A DNA stretch of 17,778 bases from Chthonomonas sp. UBA6659 (GTDB lineage: Bacteria; Armatimonadota; Fimbriimonadia; Fimbriimonadales; Fimbriimonadaceae). The stretch is taken from positions 40,868 through 58,645 of the forward strand of contig DKKT01000012.1 of assembly GCA_002455425.1 (NCBI GenBank). The letters are read 5' to 3'. The first letter of the stretch is position 1; every line of letters begins with the position of its first letter. The notes beneath the pieces were generated by a model that ran no database searches, had not been told where the DNA came from, and was given only the letters and a program-made list of their open reading frames with translations. Below, piece after piece: positions 1 through 6,149 of the stretch. The translations under genes and the position numbers were made by a program.

Positions 1-299
1 ACATCGCCGCGCGCGGTCTGGACGTCAAGGAGATCGCGCTGGTCGTCAACTACGACCTGCCCGGCAGTGCGGAAGACTATGTCCACCGTATCGGCCGAAC
101 CGGACGAGCGGGCGCGTCGGGACGGGCGATCACCTTCGCCTCGCCCGACCAGCATCGGGGCGTCAAGGAGATCGAGACCCACATCCAACTGAAGCTCCCG
201 ATCGGGAGGCAGTCGCAGTCGGCATTTCCGGCTAAAGCGCTCATGCCCGTCGGTGCTCCGAAGCGACGTCGATTTGGTCGCAAGCCGTTCGCGCGTTAG
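1..299 (+). CDS. DEAD-box ATP-dependent RNA helicase, C-terminal fragment (5' end outside window)
   Basis: Reading frame 3 is open from the window edge to TAG at 297-299 and encodes the last 98 residues of a superfamily 2 RNA helicase. Motif V (ARGLDV) and motif VI (HRIGRTGRAG) of the second RecA-like domain are clear, with YDLPGSAEDYVHRIGR between them as in RhlE/DeaD-type proteins. These motifs couple ATP hydrolysis to RNA duplex unwinding. The C-terminal extension after the helicase core is short and ends in a basic stretch (KRRRFGRKPFAR), probably an RNA-binding tail and closest in style to RhlE. The gene converges with the minus-strand dockerin-like gene and ends just before a strong hairpin. 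The family is certain; the paralog cannot be named because the N-terminal part is missing. Confidence 0.93.
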   Translation, partial: IAARGLDVKEIALVVNYDLPGSAEDYVHRIGRTGRAGASGRAITFASPDQHRGVKEIETHIQLKLPIGRQSQSAFPAKALMPVGAPKRRRFGRKPFAR

Positions 300-302
300 G
301 TC

Positions 303-335
303 CGAGGGTCGATTCGCGTCGCGAATCGACCCTCG
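303..335. terminator. Bidirectional hairpin terminator between convergent genes
   Basis: A perfect inverted repeat has 16-bp arms at 303-318 and 320-335 around one central base. It would fold as a stem of about 13 bp with a 5-nt loop. It begins 4 bp after the helicase stop and lies 4 bp beyond the stop of the converging dockerin-like gene, so it can serve both strands. The rightward side is followed only by a weak T-rich stretch (TGCTTTAG), so termination may rely on stem strength or on Rho. Confidence 0.75.
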
Positions 336-339
336 TGCT

Positions 340-1488
340 TTAGTCCCCTTGCTGCCCGAAGTTCGCGACCAGGATGTCGAAGTCGTCGCTATCGGTGTTG
401 TCGGTTCCGTTGAGATCGGTCTCGACATCGAACGGGGGATCTCCGACCATGTAGCCGAACCCGGCGACGAGTCGATCGAAGTCGTCGCTGTCGACGAGGT
501 TGTTGCCGTCGACGTCGCCGTTGATGAGCGAAAATCCGAGACCGGACACGCCGCCGGGGCCGATCGCCACGGTCGCGTTCCGCTTTCTCAGCCAATGGGA
601 TGCCTTGACCGTCACCTCATACGTTCCCGAAAGCGGGACGGGGATCGCGAAATTCCCGTTGCCGTCTAGGGACACAAAGGGCGCCTCATGCACGGTGTCC
701 GCACCCTGCCAGAACAGTACTTCGACTTCGACGCCGTTCGGGCTTGGAAGCCAGCCCTCCAGGTCGACATGGCCGGACACCGTGACGCCTCCCGCGCCGT
801 TCGAGGTCCATTGCACGGTGTTGCCGACCAACTTCTGGAAGTCCGTCGACGCGAACTGACCGGGCCCGTTCGTCGTCGAGAAGGCCGCGACGCGGCCACG
901 GCCATAGGCTCGGCCGGCGAGCCCGACGCTGACGTTGAGGCCATCGTTGAAGCTATGGAATTCGGTTCCGCCCGGACGGACGCCGAACACCAGGGTGTTC
1001 GATCCGCTGTAGCTCGTAAGGACCACCGAAAAGCTCGACGGCAAACCGAAAGACACCACGGGGTCGGGAGTCATGAGCGAGAACGTGCCGCCTATCGAGA
1101 AGGCGTAGCTGGCCGTCAACTGAAACGGATTGAGGGCGACGAGTCGCTGAAGGGCGCTGTTGGCCATCCTCCAGCTGCACCATTCGGACAGGATCAGCCC
1201 ACCGCCGTTCGCGACGAAGCGCGCCAGCTGCGTTTGGCCGGCCAACGGCATATCCGGGTTCGCCCAGTTGTAGTTGCATTGTGCGTAAACGGCCTCATAG
1301 CCGGCCAAACTCGCCGTTCCGTCCAACCAACTGTATTCGACGCCGAGCGTCGGCGTGTGCCCTTGGGCCGTCAGGGCGTTCATCACGGCAGCGTCGGTAC
1401 CCGGTTCGCCCGACGACATCACGTAAACGTCGACCGCGGAAGCCCAAGTGGCGCCCATGAGTGCCACGAAAATCAAACCACCTTTCAT
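340..1488 (-). CDS. Secreted protein with GATase1/ThuA-like N-terminal domain, beta-sandwich and dockerin-like C-terminus
   Basis: The 382-residue protein starts at the ATG at 1488, which has a good Shine-Dalgarno (GGAGGG) just upstream and opens a signal peptide (MKGGLIFVALMGATWASA). An upstream in-frame ATG would bury this signal and has no such site. Residues 20-225 resemble an alpha/beta glutamine-amidotransferase-like or ThuA-like fold (an early YEAVYAQ strand, then FVANGGGLILSEW), but no catalytic triad is evident. Residues 234-320 form a beta-sandwich of the kind seen in secreted adhesin-like proteins. Residues 324-345 and 356-378 are two calcium-binding dockerin-like repeats (GDVDGNNLVDSDDFDRLVAGFG and a DLNGTDNTDSDDFD version). 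In cellulosomes dockerins bind cohesins; in this kind of bacterium such tails are common and their partner is unknown. Surface or extracellular location is inferred; substrate is unknown. Confidence 0.8.
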   Translation of the reverse strand: MKGGLIFVALMGATWASAVDVYVMSSGEPGTDAAVMNALTAQGHTPTLGVEYSWLDGTASLAGYEAVYAQCNYNWANPDMPLAGQTQLARFVANGGGLILSEWCSWRMANSALQRLVALNPFQLTASYAFSIGGTFSLMTPDPVVSFGLPSSFSVVLTSYSGSNTLVFGVRPGGTEFHSFNDGLNVSVGLAGRAYGRGRVAAFSTTNGPGQFASTDFQKLVGNTVQWTSNGAGGVTVSGHVDLEGWLPSPNGVEVEVLFWQGADTVHEAPFVSLDGNGNFAIPVPLSGTYEVTVKASHWLRKRNATVAIGPGGVSGLGFSLINGDVDGNNLVDSDDFDRLVAGFGYMVGDPPFDVETDLNGTDNTDSDDFDILVANFGQQGD

Positions 1489-1500
1489 CGTCCCTCCGAT

Positions 1501-1524
1501 TTGCCGACCCATTCTTGTCGGCAA
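1501..1524 (-). promoter_or_regulatory. Inverted repeat in the leader of the dockerin-like gene
   Basis: Perfect 8-bp arms (TTGCCGAC at 1501-1508, GTCGGCAA at 1517-1524) flank an 8-nt loop, ending 12 bp before the start codon and close to the Shine-Dalgarno. A possible -10 hexamer CATAAT lies on the minus strand at 1537-1532. If it is real, the mRNA would begin around 1525 and the hairpin would sit at its 5' end. No good -35 box was found. An mRNA-stabilising stem or a protein operator are both possible. Confidence 0.45.
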
Positions 1525-1587
1525 GTGACCCATTATGCCGATTAGGATGACAGGGATCACGCCCGGCAAATCGACCTGTTCTGCGGC

Positions 1588-2325
1588 TTATTGCGATTGG
1601 TCGCTCGGCTTGAAAGGGTTCGTTCGCTCCTTGAACGCCTCCAGCCAGAGGCGCTCCTGCTCTTCGTAAAGGGCCGGATCCAGCCGAACTTCCCCATAGA
1701 TGCACTCGGGGAATCCGAGCCGCACGGCCCAGCCCGCATCCCCGTAGCTGTAGTGCCACCACTCGTCCCGGCAGTTCGAAAATCCAACGCTCAGCATCGT
1801 GTCCACGAGCAGCATCCGATTCTCGCGGGCCGTCGGCGTGAGGCCGTGGGCATAGGTTGGTGCAGCTTGGAAGCGATCGTAGGGTGACGTCACGTCGAGC
1901 GGCTCTCCGGCGTCGTCGGCGAGCATCACGTCGATCGCGGCCCCTGTGCAGTGCCCTGGAGGTGCCTTCTCGTTCCAGGGAGCGACCCAGCGGTTGACGC
2001 GCCGCCGAAGTGCGGAGAGCGGCGTGTTCGGCCAAACCTCGAGGACGCAACGGGTCATCCACTCGTAGATTCGCCGCTGGCGATCGCGCGGACGCCAAGC
2101 ATCGGTCACGGCCAAACGGACACCCTGCGGGAGGGCTCGCGCCGCGGACTCCGCCATCCGGGCGACGGTCTCCCTGACATAAGGGATCGTCTGGGGTCGA
2201 GGGATGAGCACGGACGGAGCGACCTCGGCGAGCAAGACGAGTGGCTCCCCGTTCTCCCGCTCGGGGATCCGGTTGAGAGCCCGAATCGGCTCCGGTGTGC
2301 CACGCGATCGATCGAAGGAGATCAC
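1588..2325 (-). CDS. ddpX: D-alanyl-D-alanine dipeptidase (VanX/DdpX family, peptidase M15D)
   Basis: The 245-residue protein carries the full zinc-dipeptidase signature. DAWRP contains Arg78, the transition-state arginine position. PGHCTGAAIDV has zinc ligands His125 and Asp132 with the correct 7-residue spacing, and EWWHY has Glu188 as base and His191 as third ligand. The family hydrolyses D-Ala-D-Ala, either for peptidoglycan dipeptide recycling or, in vancomycin-resistant bacteria, to deplete vancomycin's target. No signal peptide is apparent, so a cytoplasmic enzyme is expected. The start ATG overlaps the stop of the upstream SLBB gene (ATGA, 2322-2325), implying translational coupling. 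There are no vanH, vanA or vanRS genes nearby, so a recycling or cell-wall role is more likely than resistance. Length is slightly above the usual ~200 residues of VanX because of N- and C-terminal extensions. Confidence 0.88.
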   Translation of the reverse strand: MISFDRSRGTPEPIRALNRIPERENGEPLVLLAEVAPSVLIPRPQTIPYVRETVARMAESAARALPQGVRLAVTDAWRPRDRQRRIYEWMTRCVLEVWPNTPLSALRRRVNRWVAPWNEKAPPGHCTGAAIDVMLADDAGEPLDVTSPYDRFQAAPTYAHGLTPTARENRMLLVDTMLSVGFSNCRDEWWHYSYGDAGWAVRLGFPECIYGEVRLDPALYEEQERLWLEAFKERTNPFKPSDQSQ

Positions 2326-3428
2326 CGACCGACGATCAAGAAGAGCAACGCGACGCCCGCGGCCGCGGTCAAGGGGTTGATCTTGATCCCTTTCTTCTGG
2401 ACCACGATGTTGTCACCGGCCAAGAGCGGGACGTCCGGGGCAAAGCCCTTGAGGATCCGCTCGACGTTGACGAACTCCTCGGTCGCGGCCCCACGCCGGA
2501 CGAGCTTGACGCGGTCCATACGGGCGCCGCCCGTCGGCATCGCGTCGTTGATCGCCATCGAGATCGTCATCCCGTCGCGATATTCGATGCTGCCCGGTTT
2601 GCGAACCTGGCCGTCGACGAAGACAAAGCGGCGTTCCTTCAGGACCTCGACCACCACCCGATCATCGGGCTGGAGGGCGACGTCGGCACTAGGAAGGGTC
2701 AGGTCGAAGTCGAGCGTCTGCCCGGCTCGCTCGACATGCACCCGCGCCTTGTCTCCGAGCGACGAAAACCCGCCTGCTGCGTCGATCGCCTTGCGCAGGG
2801 TCAAACCCTCGGAGAAGGCCTGGGTGCCGGGATTGGCGACTCCCCCGGCCACGAAGATTTCGGCGGGCTTCACCTTGATGAGAAAGAACACACTGTCGCC
2901 CGGCTTGAGGAGCGGGTTGTAGGTGTCGTTGACGCCCTGGTAGAGGGCGAAGTTCACGACGATCTTTTCGCCGAGTGCGTTCGTGATCTCGACGCGCTCG
3001 AGGTCGGCGACGTCCGTCGGTTGGGACAATCGGACCACGTCGCTCAGGCGCAGCGTATCGGCATGGGGAGTTTCGCCGGAGTTCGTCACCGCCCCCGAGT
3101 ACTTCACGGGTGCGGCCGGCGGGGCCGCGAGCCGCAAGGTCACGGTCGCCTTGCGGAGGATCTTTTGGGTGACCAGCTGCTCGGCGATCTTATCGCCGGC
3201 TTCCTTCTCGGTCAAGCCACCGACCCTCACCGCGCCGACGAACGAGAGGAGGATCAACCCATCCTTGGTGAGGGTGTACTCCCGGTTGAGCGACGGCTCT
3301 TCTTCGCAATTCACGGTGACCTTGTCGCCCGGTTTGACGACCCGGGTCTGGGCGCCGACCGACACCGCGATCCCGAGGAGAAGGAGGAGACCGGTCAGAA
3401 CTCTGAGCATCGCAACCGAGTGCTTCAT
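2322..3428 (-). CDS. Exported polysaccharide-export/SLBB-domain protein (Wza-like)
   Basis: The 368-residue protein has a signal peptide (residues 1-26, cut after VGA). A polysaccharide-export domain follows at about 28-100 (VVKPGDKVTV ... YTLTKDGLILLSFVGAVRVGGLT). SLBB-type beta-grasp repeats lie at about 108-160, 190-243 (FVAGGVANPGTQ, LTLRKAIDAAGG) and 268-322 (VFVDGQVRKPGSIEYRDG). A hydrophobic C-terminal helix at about 352-366 ends in GR. Wza-type proteins form the outer-membrane or periplasmic channel for capsule or exopolysaccharide export. No lipobox cysteine is present at the signal end, so it is not a lipoprotein like E. coli Wza; the C-terminal helix may anchor it. No glycosyltransferase, Wzc or flippase gene is visible nearby, so the exported polymer is unknown. 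It is the first gene of a two-gene unit with the dipeptidase. Confidence 0.85.
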   Translation of the reverse strand: MKHSVAMLRVLTGLLLLLGIAVSVGAQTRVVKPGDKVTVNCEEEPSLNREYTLTKDGLILLSFVGAVRVGGLTEKEAGDKIAEQLVTQKILRKATVTLRLAAPPAAPVKYSGAVTNSGETPHADTLRLSDVVRLSQPTDVADLERVEITNALGEKIVVNFALYQGVNDTYNPLLKPGDSVFFLIKVKPAEIFVAGGVANPGTQAFSEGLTLRKAIDAAGGFSSLGDKARVHVERAGQTLDFDLTLPSADVALQPDDRVVVEVLKERRFVFVDGQVRKPGSIEYRDGMTISMAINDAMPTGGARMDRVKLVRRGAATEEFVNVERILKGFAPDVPLLAGDNIVVQKKGIKINPLTAAAGVALLFLIVGR

Positions 3429-3504
3429 GGCCTGCTGAGACTACCTGCAGACCTCGGTTGCCGACAAGCACAAGCCCAATTTCTCGAATCGCGGGCACAG
3501 GAAC

Positions 3505-3532
3505 TTGGCTCGATGGCGTAGAGTTCTAAGAT
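3505..3532 (+). promoter_or_regulatory. Candidate promoter for the S41 peptidase gene
   Basis: TTGGCT (3505-3510) and TAAGAT (3527-3532) are separated by 16 bp and lie 28 bp before the ATG at 3561. This fits a sigma70-like promoter with a short leader. The gap 3429-3560 must also contain the divergent promoter of the SLBB gene, for which I see no convincing match. Confidence 0.35.
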
Positions 3533-3560
3533 AAAGCCTTGCGAGGACCGAAAGAAGACT

Positions 3561-4832
3561 ATGAGATCGACTCTGCGCCCCTTCCTGCTCGCCGCCTGCG
3601 TCGCGGTTTTTGCGCCGATGGCGCTTGCTCAGCCCGCCGCCTCTGCCGACACCCAGGAACTGACGCCTGAGGTCAAGCAGCAATTGATCGACCGGGTCAC
3701 GAAGGTGATCTCGGAGAACGCCTACGTTCCGGGTGTCGACTTCTCCAAGTGGGCCGACTTCATGGGCAAGCAGCAGGAGGCGATCGACAAGGCGAAGACA
3801 CCGGTCGAACTCACGAACGCACTGAACCGCGCGATGCGCGAGTTCGGGTTCAGCCACATCGTCCTCTCGAGCCCTGAGGCGACCAAGATGATGCGCGAGC
3901 GCAAGATGGTCGGCTTGGGCGTCCGCATCGCGGTCATCGAGGAAGGCATCCGGATCGAGTACGTGTTCCCGAAGGGTGGCGCCGATGAGGCCGGCATTCA
4001 GGTGAACGACGTCATCATCGAGGCCAACGGAAAGAAGCCCGAAGGGCGCGAGGCATTCGCGGGCGACGAGGGCACCAAGCTCAAAGTCAAGGTCAAGAAG
4101 CCGAACGGCGCGATCAAGGACCTCGAAGTGACCCGCAAGGCGTTCTCGACGGTGATGCCCGAGACCCTGACTTGGCCGGAGAAGGACGTGGCGGTACTCA
4201 CGGTTCCCGACTTCATGACCTACGACATGCAGCGGGTCGACCGATTGATCGAAGAGGCGAACAAGAAGGCGAAGATGATGATCGTCGACCTTCGCTCGAA
4301 CGGCGGTGGCGCGGTTCTCAACCTCCTGCACCTGTGCGGGCGGATCTTGCCGCCGAACGCCGAGATCGGCACGTTCATCAACCGCCGGACGGTCCGCAAC
4401 TACGTCGAGCAGACGAAGGGTAAGGAAACCGATCTCGTGGAGATCGCGAAGTGGTCGAAGGACAAGCTGCGTGGGATGCGAGGCGCCTCGTCGCCAACGT
4501 TCAACGGTTCCGTGACGGTGCTCATCAACGGAGGAACCGGTAGCGCATCCGAAATGATGGCCGCCGCCATCCGCGAGATCCGAGGCGGCGCCGTGATCGG
4601 TACCCAGTCCGCAGGCGCGGTTTTGGCGAGCTTCATGATGCCGATGCCGGGTGGGTTCACGCTCCAATACCCGTTCCAGGACTACGTGACGATCAAGGGC
4701 CTGCGCCTCGAAGGCAACGGTGTGAAGCCCGACATCGTCGCGCCGATGCCCGGCCCGAATGAGGCGGACAAGGCGGTCGCCGCAGCCGTCAAGTGGTTCC
4801 GCGATCAGCAGGCAACCCAAGCCAAGAAGTAG
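3561..4832 (+). CDS. Exported S41-family (C-terminal processing-like) peptidase with PDZ domain, lacking the usual catalytic lysine
   Basis: The 423-residue protein starts with a signal peptide (residues 1-23, ending MALAQ) behind an A/G-rich site (AAAGAAG). Residues 35-110 are the helical N-terminal region with an FSH motif (His99). Residues 117-190 form a PDZ domain (GLGVRIAV ... PKGGADEAGIQVNDVI). Residues 207-395 form the tail-specific protease domain, with LRSNGGG at 244-250 and NGGTGSASE containing Ser328 at the nucleophile position. In CtpA/Prc the general-base lysine lies 25 residues after that serine; here this position is Ala353 (sequence TQSAGAV). The protein is therefore either an S41 subtype using other residues or an inactive binding protein. 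It should act in the periplasm. It is transcribed alone, divergent from the SLBB operon and convergent with the DUF3500 gene. Confidence 0.88.
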   Translation: MRSTLRPFLLAACVAVFAPMALAQPAASADTQELTPEVKQQLIDRVTKVISENAYVPGVDFSKWADFMGKQQEAIDKAKTPVELTNALNRAMREFGFSHIVLSSPEATKMMRERKMVGLGVRIAVIEEGIRIEYVFPKGGADEAGIQVNDVIIEANGKKPEGREAFAGDEGTKLKVKVKKPNGAIKDLEVTRKAFSTVMPETLTWPEKDVAVLTVPDFMTYDMQRVDRLIEEANKKAKMMIVDLRSNGGGAVLNLLHLCGRILPPNAEIGTFINRRTVRNYVEQTKGKETDLVEIAKWSKDKLRGMRGASSPTFNGSVTVLINGGTGSASEMMAAAIREIRGGAVIGTQSAGAVLASFMMPMPGGFTLQYPFQDYVTIKGLRLEGNGVKPDIVAPMPGPNEADKAVAAAVKWFRDQQATQAKK

Positions 4833-4838
4833 TCCGTC

Positions 4839-4874
4839 ATGAGGGGCGGGCGCCAAGTGGCCCCCGCCCCTCAT
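4839..4874. terminator. GC-rich hairpin between convergent S41 and DUF3500 genes
   Basis: Perfect 12-bp arms (4839-4850 ATGAGGGGCGGG and 4863-4874 CCCGCCCCTCAT) flank a 12-nt loop, starting 7 bp after the S41 stop. The opposing gene ends at 4938, so the hairpin can stop transcripts from both sides. There is no T-run on either side, so this is a hairpin-only or Rho-assisted terminator. The rest of 4875-4937 shows nothing recognisable. Confidence 0.65.
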
Positions 4875-4937
4875 CGTGTCGGTCGGACCGTGGTCTCAGG
4901 CGGCGTGAACCTGCACGACGCCGGTCCTTTCGCCGAC

Positions 4938-6008
4938 CTAGCGATGATCGTGGTCGTGGTGGCGGTGGCTCGAATAGTGCTCGCCGAGGACGTCCTCTCC
5001 GAAGTCTCCGTCGAAGTCACGCCAGACGGCATGGATGTGATTGGCCTCGTTCTGGGTGTTGTCGTATTCGATGAGGAACTCCGAGCCTTGAATGCGGTAA
5101 TAGTGCCCGGCGCCGGGTCGGGTGGACCCGAGCCACGCGAAGACGACGGAGTCCATGTCCACGCGGGCCATCCGGCGCTTGCGGTTCTCGGAAGTCTGGA
5201 CCTCGGCGTGGGCCTGGATCAACTTGGCGAGCAGGTCCTTCTGTCGCGAATCGAGAGCCGAGAACCCGATCCCCTTGCGCTCCAGCATCTCCACCTTCCG
5301 CCGGTTGCCCGTGACAATGTCGACGGGCGCAGACGCACCGACGACCGCTTCGGCCCGTTGCTTCGGATCGAGCGAATCGAGGAGTGCGAACGCCAAATCC
5401 TGGAGGCGGCCGAGGGGCCTTCCCTGATGCACTCCCTTGTCGATGCGAGCCGGGTTCGATCCCAGGAATTGGGGCGATGAACTCACGACTACACCGTCGC
5501 GATACGTAAAGTTCAACGACACATGGTGGCCTTCGAAACGCCATGCCCAGACACCCTTGGTCTTGGGGGTCCCGAAGAACGCGAACGTATAGAGGTTCTT
5601 GTCCCGAACCGGATTGCGGTCCTCGCGCTCGAACAACACGTCCTCAAGATCGCGAATCTGCTCGACGGTCTTATAGCCGAGGTCGCTGAGGGACGAGCGC
5701 AGCAGGCGGTCCGCGATCGTTCGCTGATCCGGCTTCATCTGCCCCAGAGCGATGCCCTTCCTGGTGATGGGCACGTAGTTCCAGGCCGAGCGGTGCTCGC
5801 TTTCCAGCGGGAACTGGGCGAGCTTCCGGCCTTCGGCATCGAGCGCGCCGAGGAAGCGAAGGGCAAGATCAGAGGTCTCGACGGATGGTACGGCTTGCCT
5901 TGCGACCGGCGCGGAAAACGCCGCGCGGCCCATGCGTCCTTGACACTCCTGCAAGGAAGCCAGCGGGATCGCCGTGAAGAGAAGCAGGAGGGCGGTGACG
6001 ATGCGCAT
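4938..6008 (-). CDS. Exported DUF3500 family protein with His-rich C-terminus
   Basis: The 356-residue protein starts with a signal peptide (MRIVTALLLLFTAIPLASLQ). It shows family hallmarks of DUF3500: WAWRFEGHHVSLNFT in the middle and EYDNTQNEANHIHAVWRDFDGDFGEDVL near the end. It also carries many conserved His, Glu, Asp and Trp residues that could bind metal or a small ligand. The biochemical function of the family is unknown to me. The last residues (HYSSHRHHDHDHR) form a His/Asp-rich tail that could bind metal, although HY is part of the conserved block. The ATG at 6008 has no Shine-Dalgarno but a CACAAT hexamer 5 nt upstream, suggesting a leaderless mRNA. An intrinsic terminator on the same strand lies just upstream (6051-6087). 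It appears to be a single-gene unit. Confidence 0.85.
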   Translation of the reverse strand: MRIVTALLLLFTAIPLASLQECQGRMGRAAFSAPVARQAVPSVETSDLALRFLGALDAEGRKLAQFPLESEHRSAWNYVPITRKGIALGQMKPDQRTIADRLLRSSLSDLGYKTVEQIRDLEDVLFEREDRNPVRDKNLYTFAFFGTPKTKGVWAWRFEGHHVSLNFTYRDGVVVSSSPQFLGSNPARIDKGVHQGRPLGRLQDLAFALLDSLDPKQRAEAVVGASAPVDIVTGNRRKVEMLERKGIGFSALDSRQKDLLAKLIQAHAEVQTSENRKRRMARVDMDSVVFAWLGSTRPGAGHYYRIQGSEFLIEYDNTQNEANHIHAVWRDFDGDFGEDVLGEHYSSHRHHDHDHR

Positions 6009-6013
6009 AGCGG

Positions 6014-6019
6014 ATTGTG
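6014..6019 (-). promoter_or_regulatory. Candidate -10 element of a leaderless DUF3500 promoter
   Basis: On the minus strand CACAAT lies 5 nt before the ATG at 6008, the distance expected if transcription starts at or next to the start codon. The same hexamer sits 7 nt before the leuD GTG on the other strand. Neither gene has a Shine-Dalgarno. No clear -35 box is seen. Confidence 0.3.
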
Positions 6020-6050
6020 GACCATGGCCGTCTTCGCGGTTGGGTCCGGC

Positions 6051-6087
6051 AAAAAAATCGCCCGAGACGAGGTTCCTGTCCCGGGCG
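6051..6087 (-). terminator. Intrinsic terminator on the minus strand upstream of the DUF3500 gene
   Basis: Read on the minus strand, 10-nt arms (6087-6078 and 6068-6059, one mismatch) enclose a 9-nt loop. The hairpin is followed after two bases by seven consecutive Ts (6057-6051). This is the only textbook hairpin-plus-T-tract in the window. It lies 43-79 bp upstream of the DUF3500 ATG and points into that gene. It could stop antisense transcription from leuD or act as an attenuator. Confidence 0.7.
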
Positions 6088-6121
6088 GAAGTTTCGTGTG
6101 AGTCGGAATCAACCCAGTCGA

Positions 6122-6138
6122 TGGCACGCGGCGTGCCA
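6122..6138 (+). promoter_or_regulatory. Palindrome overlapping the likely leuD promoter, with candidate -10
   Basis: TGGCACGC and GCGTGCCA (6122-6129 and 6131-6138) are perfect 8-bp arms around one base. They end at the first bases of the -10-like hexamer CACAAT (6137-6142), 7 nt before the GTG start. This is the right size and place for a dimeric repressor operator controlling leuD. A hairpin role is less likely because the loop would be tight. Confidence 0.4.
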
Positions 6139-6149
6139 CAATCGCCCTC

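Noticed and set aside
688..1545. Long plus-strand open frame opposite the dockerin-like gene.
   Set aside because: It is low-complexity in the Arg/Ala/His-rich way typical of antisense frames in GC-rich DNA, and the minus-strand product has recognisable domains.
1588..2325. Vancomycin-resistance cluster suggested by the VanX-like enzyme.
   Set aside because: No vanH, D-Ala-D-Lac ligase, vanS/vanR or vanY lies nearby; housekeeping DdpX-type recycling fits better.
3458..3468. The 11-mer TTGCCGACAAG here also occurs (opposite strand) in the dockerin-gene leader at 1514-1524, suggesting a shared regulatory site.
   Set aside because: In 17.8 kb of GC-rich DNA many 11-mer pairs are expected by chance, orientation relative to the genes differs, and the second arm of the inverted repeat is missing here.
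3441..4874. 477-codon minus-strand open frame opposite the S41 peptidase.
   Set aside because: Shadow of a GC-rich gene; composition is Leu/His/Arg/Asp-biased with no motif, while the plus strand encodes PDZ and S41 motifs.
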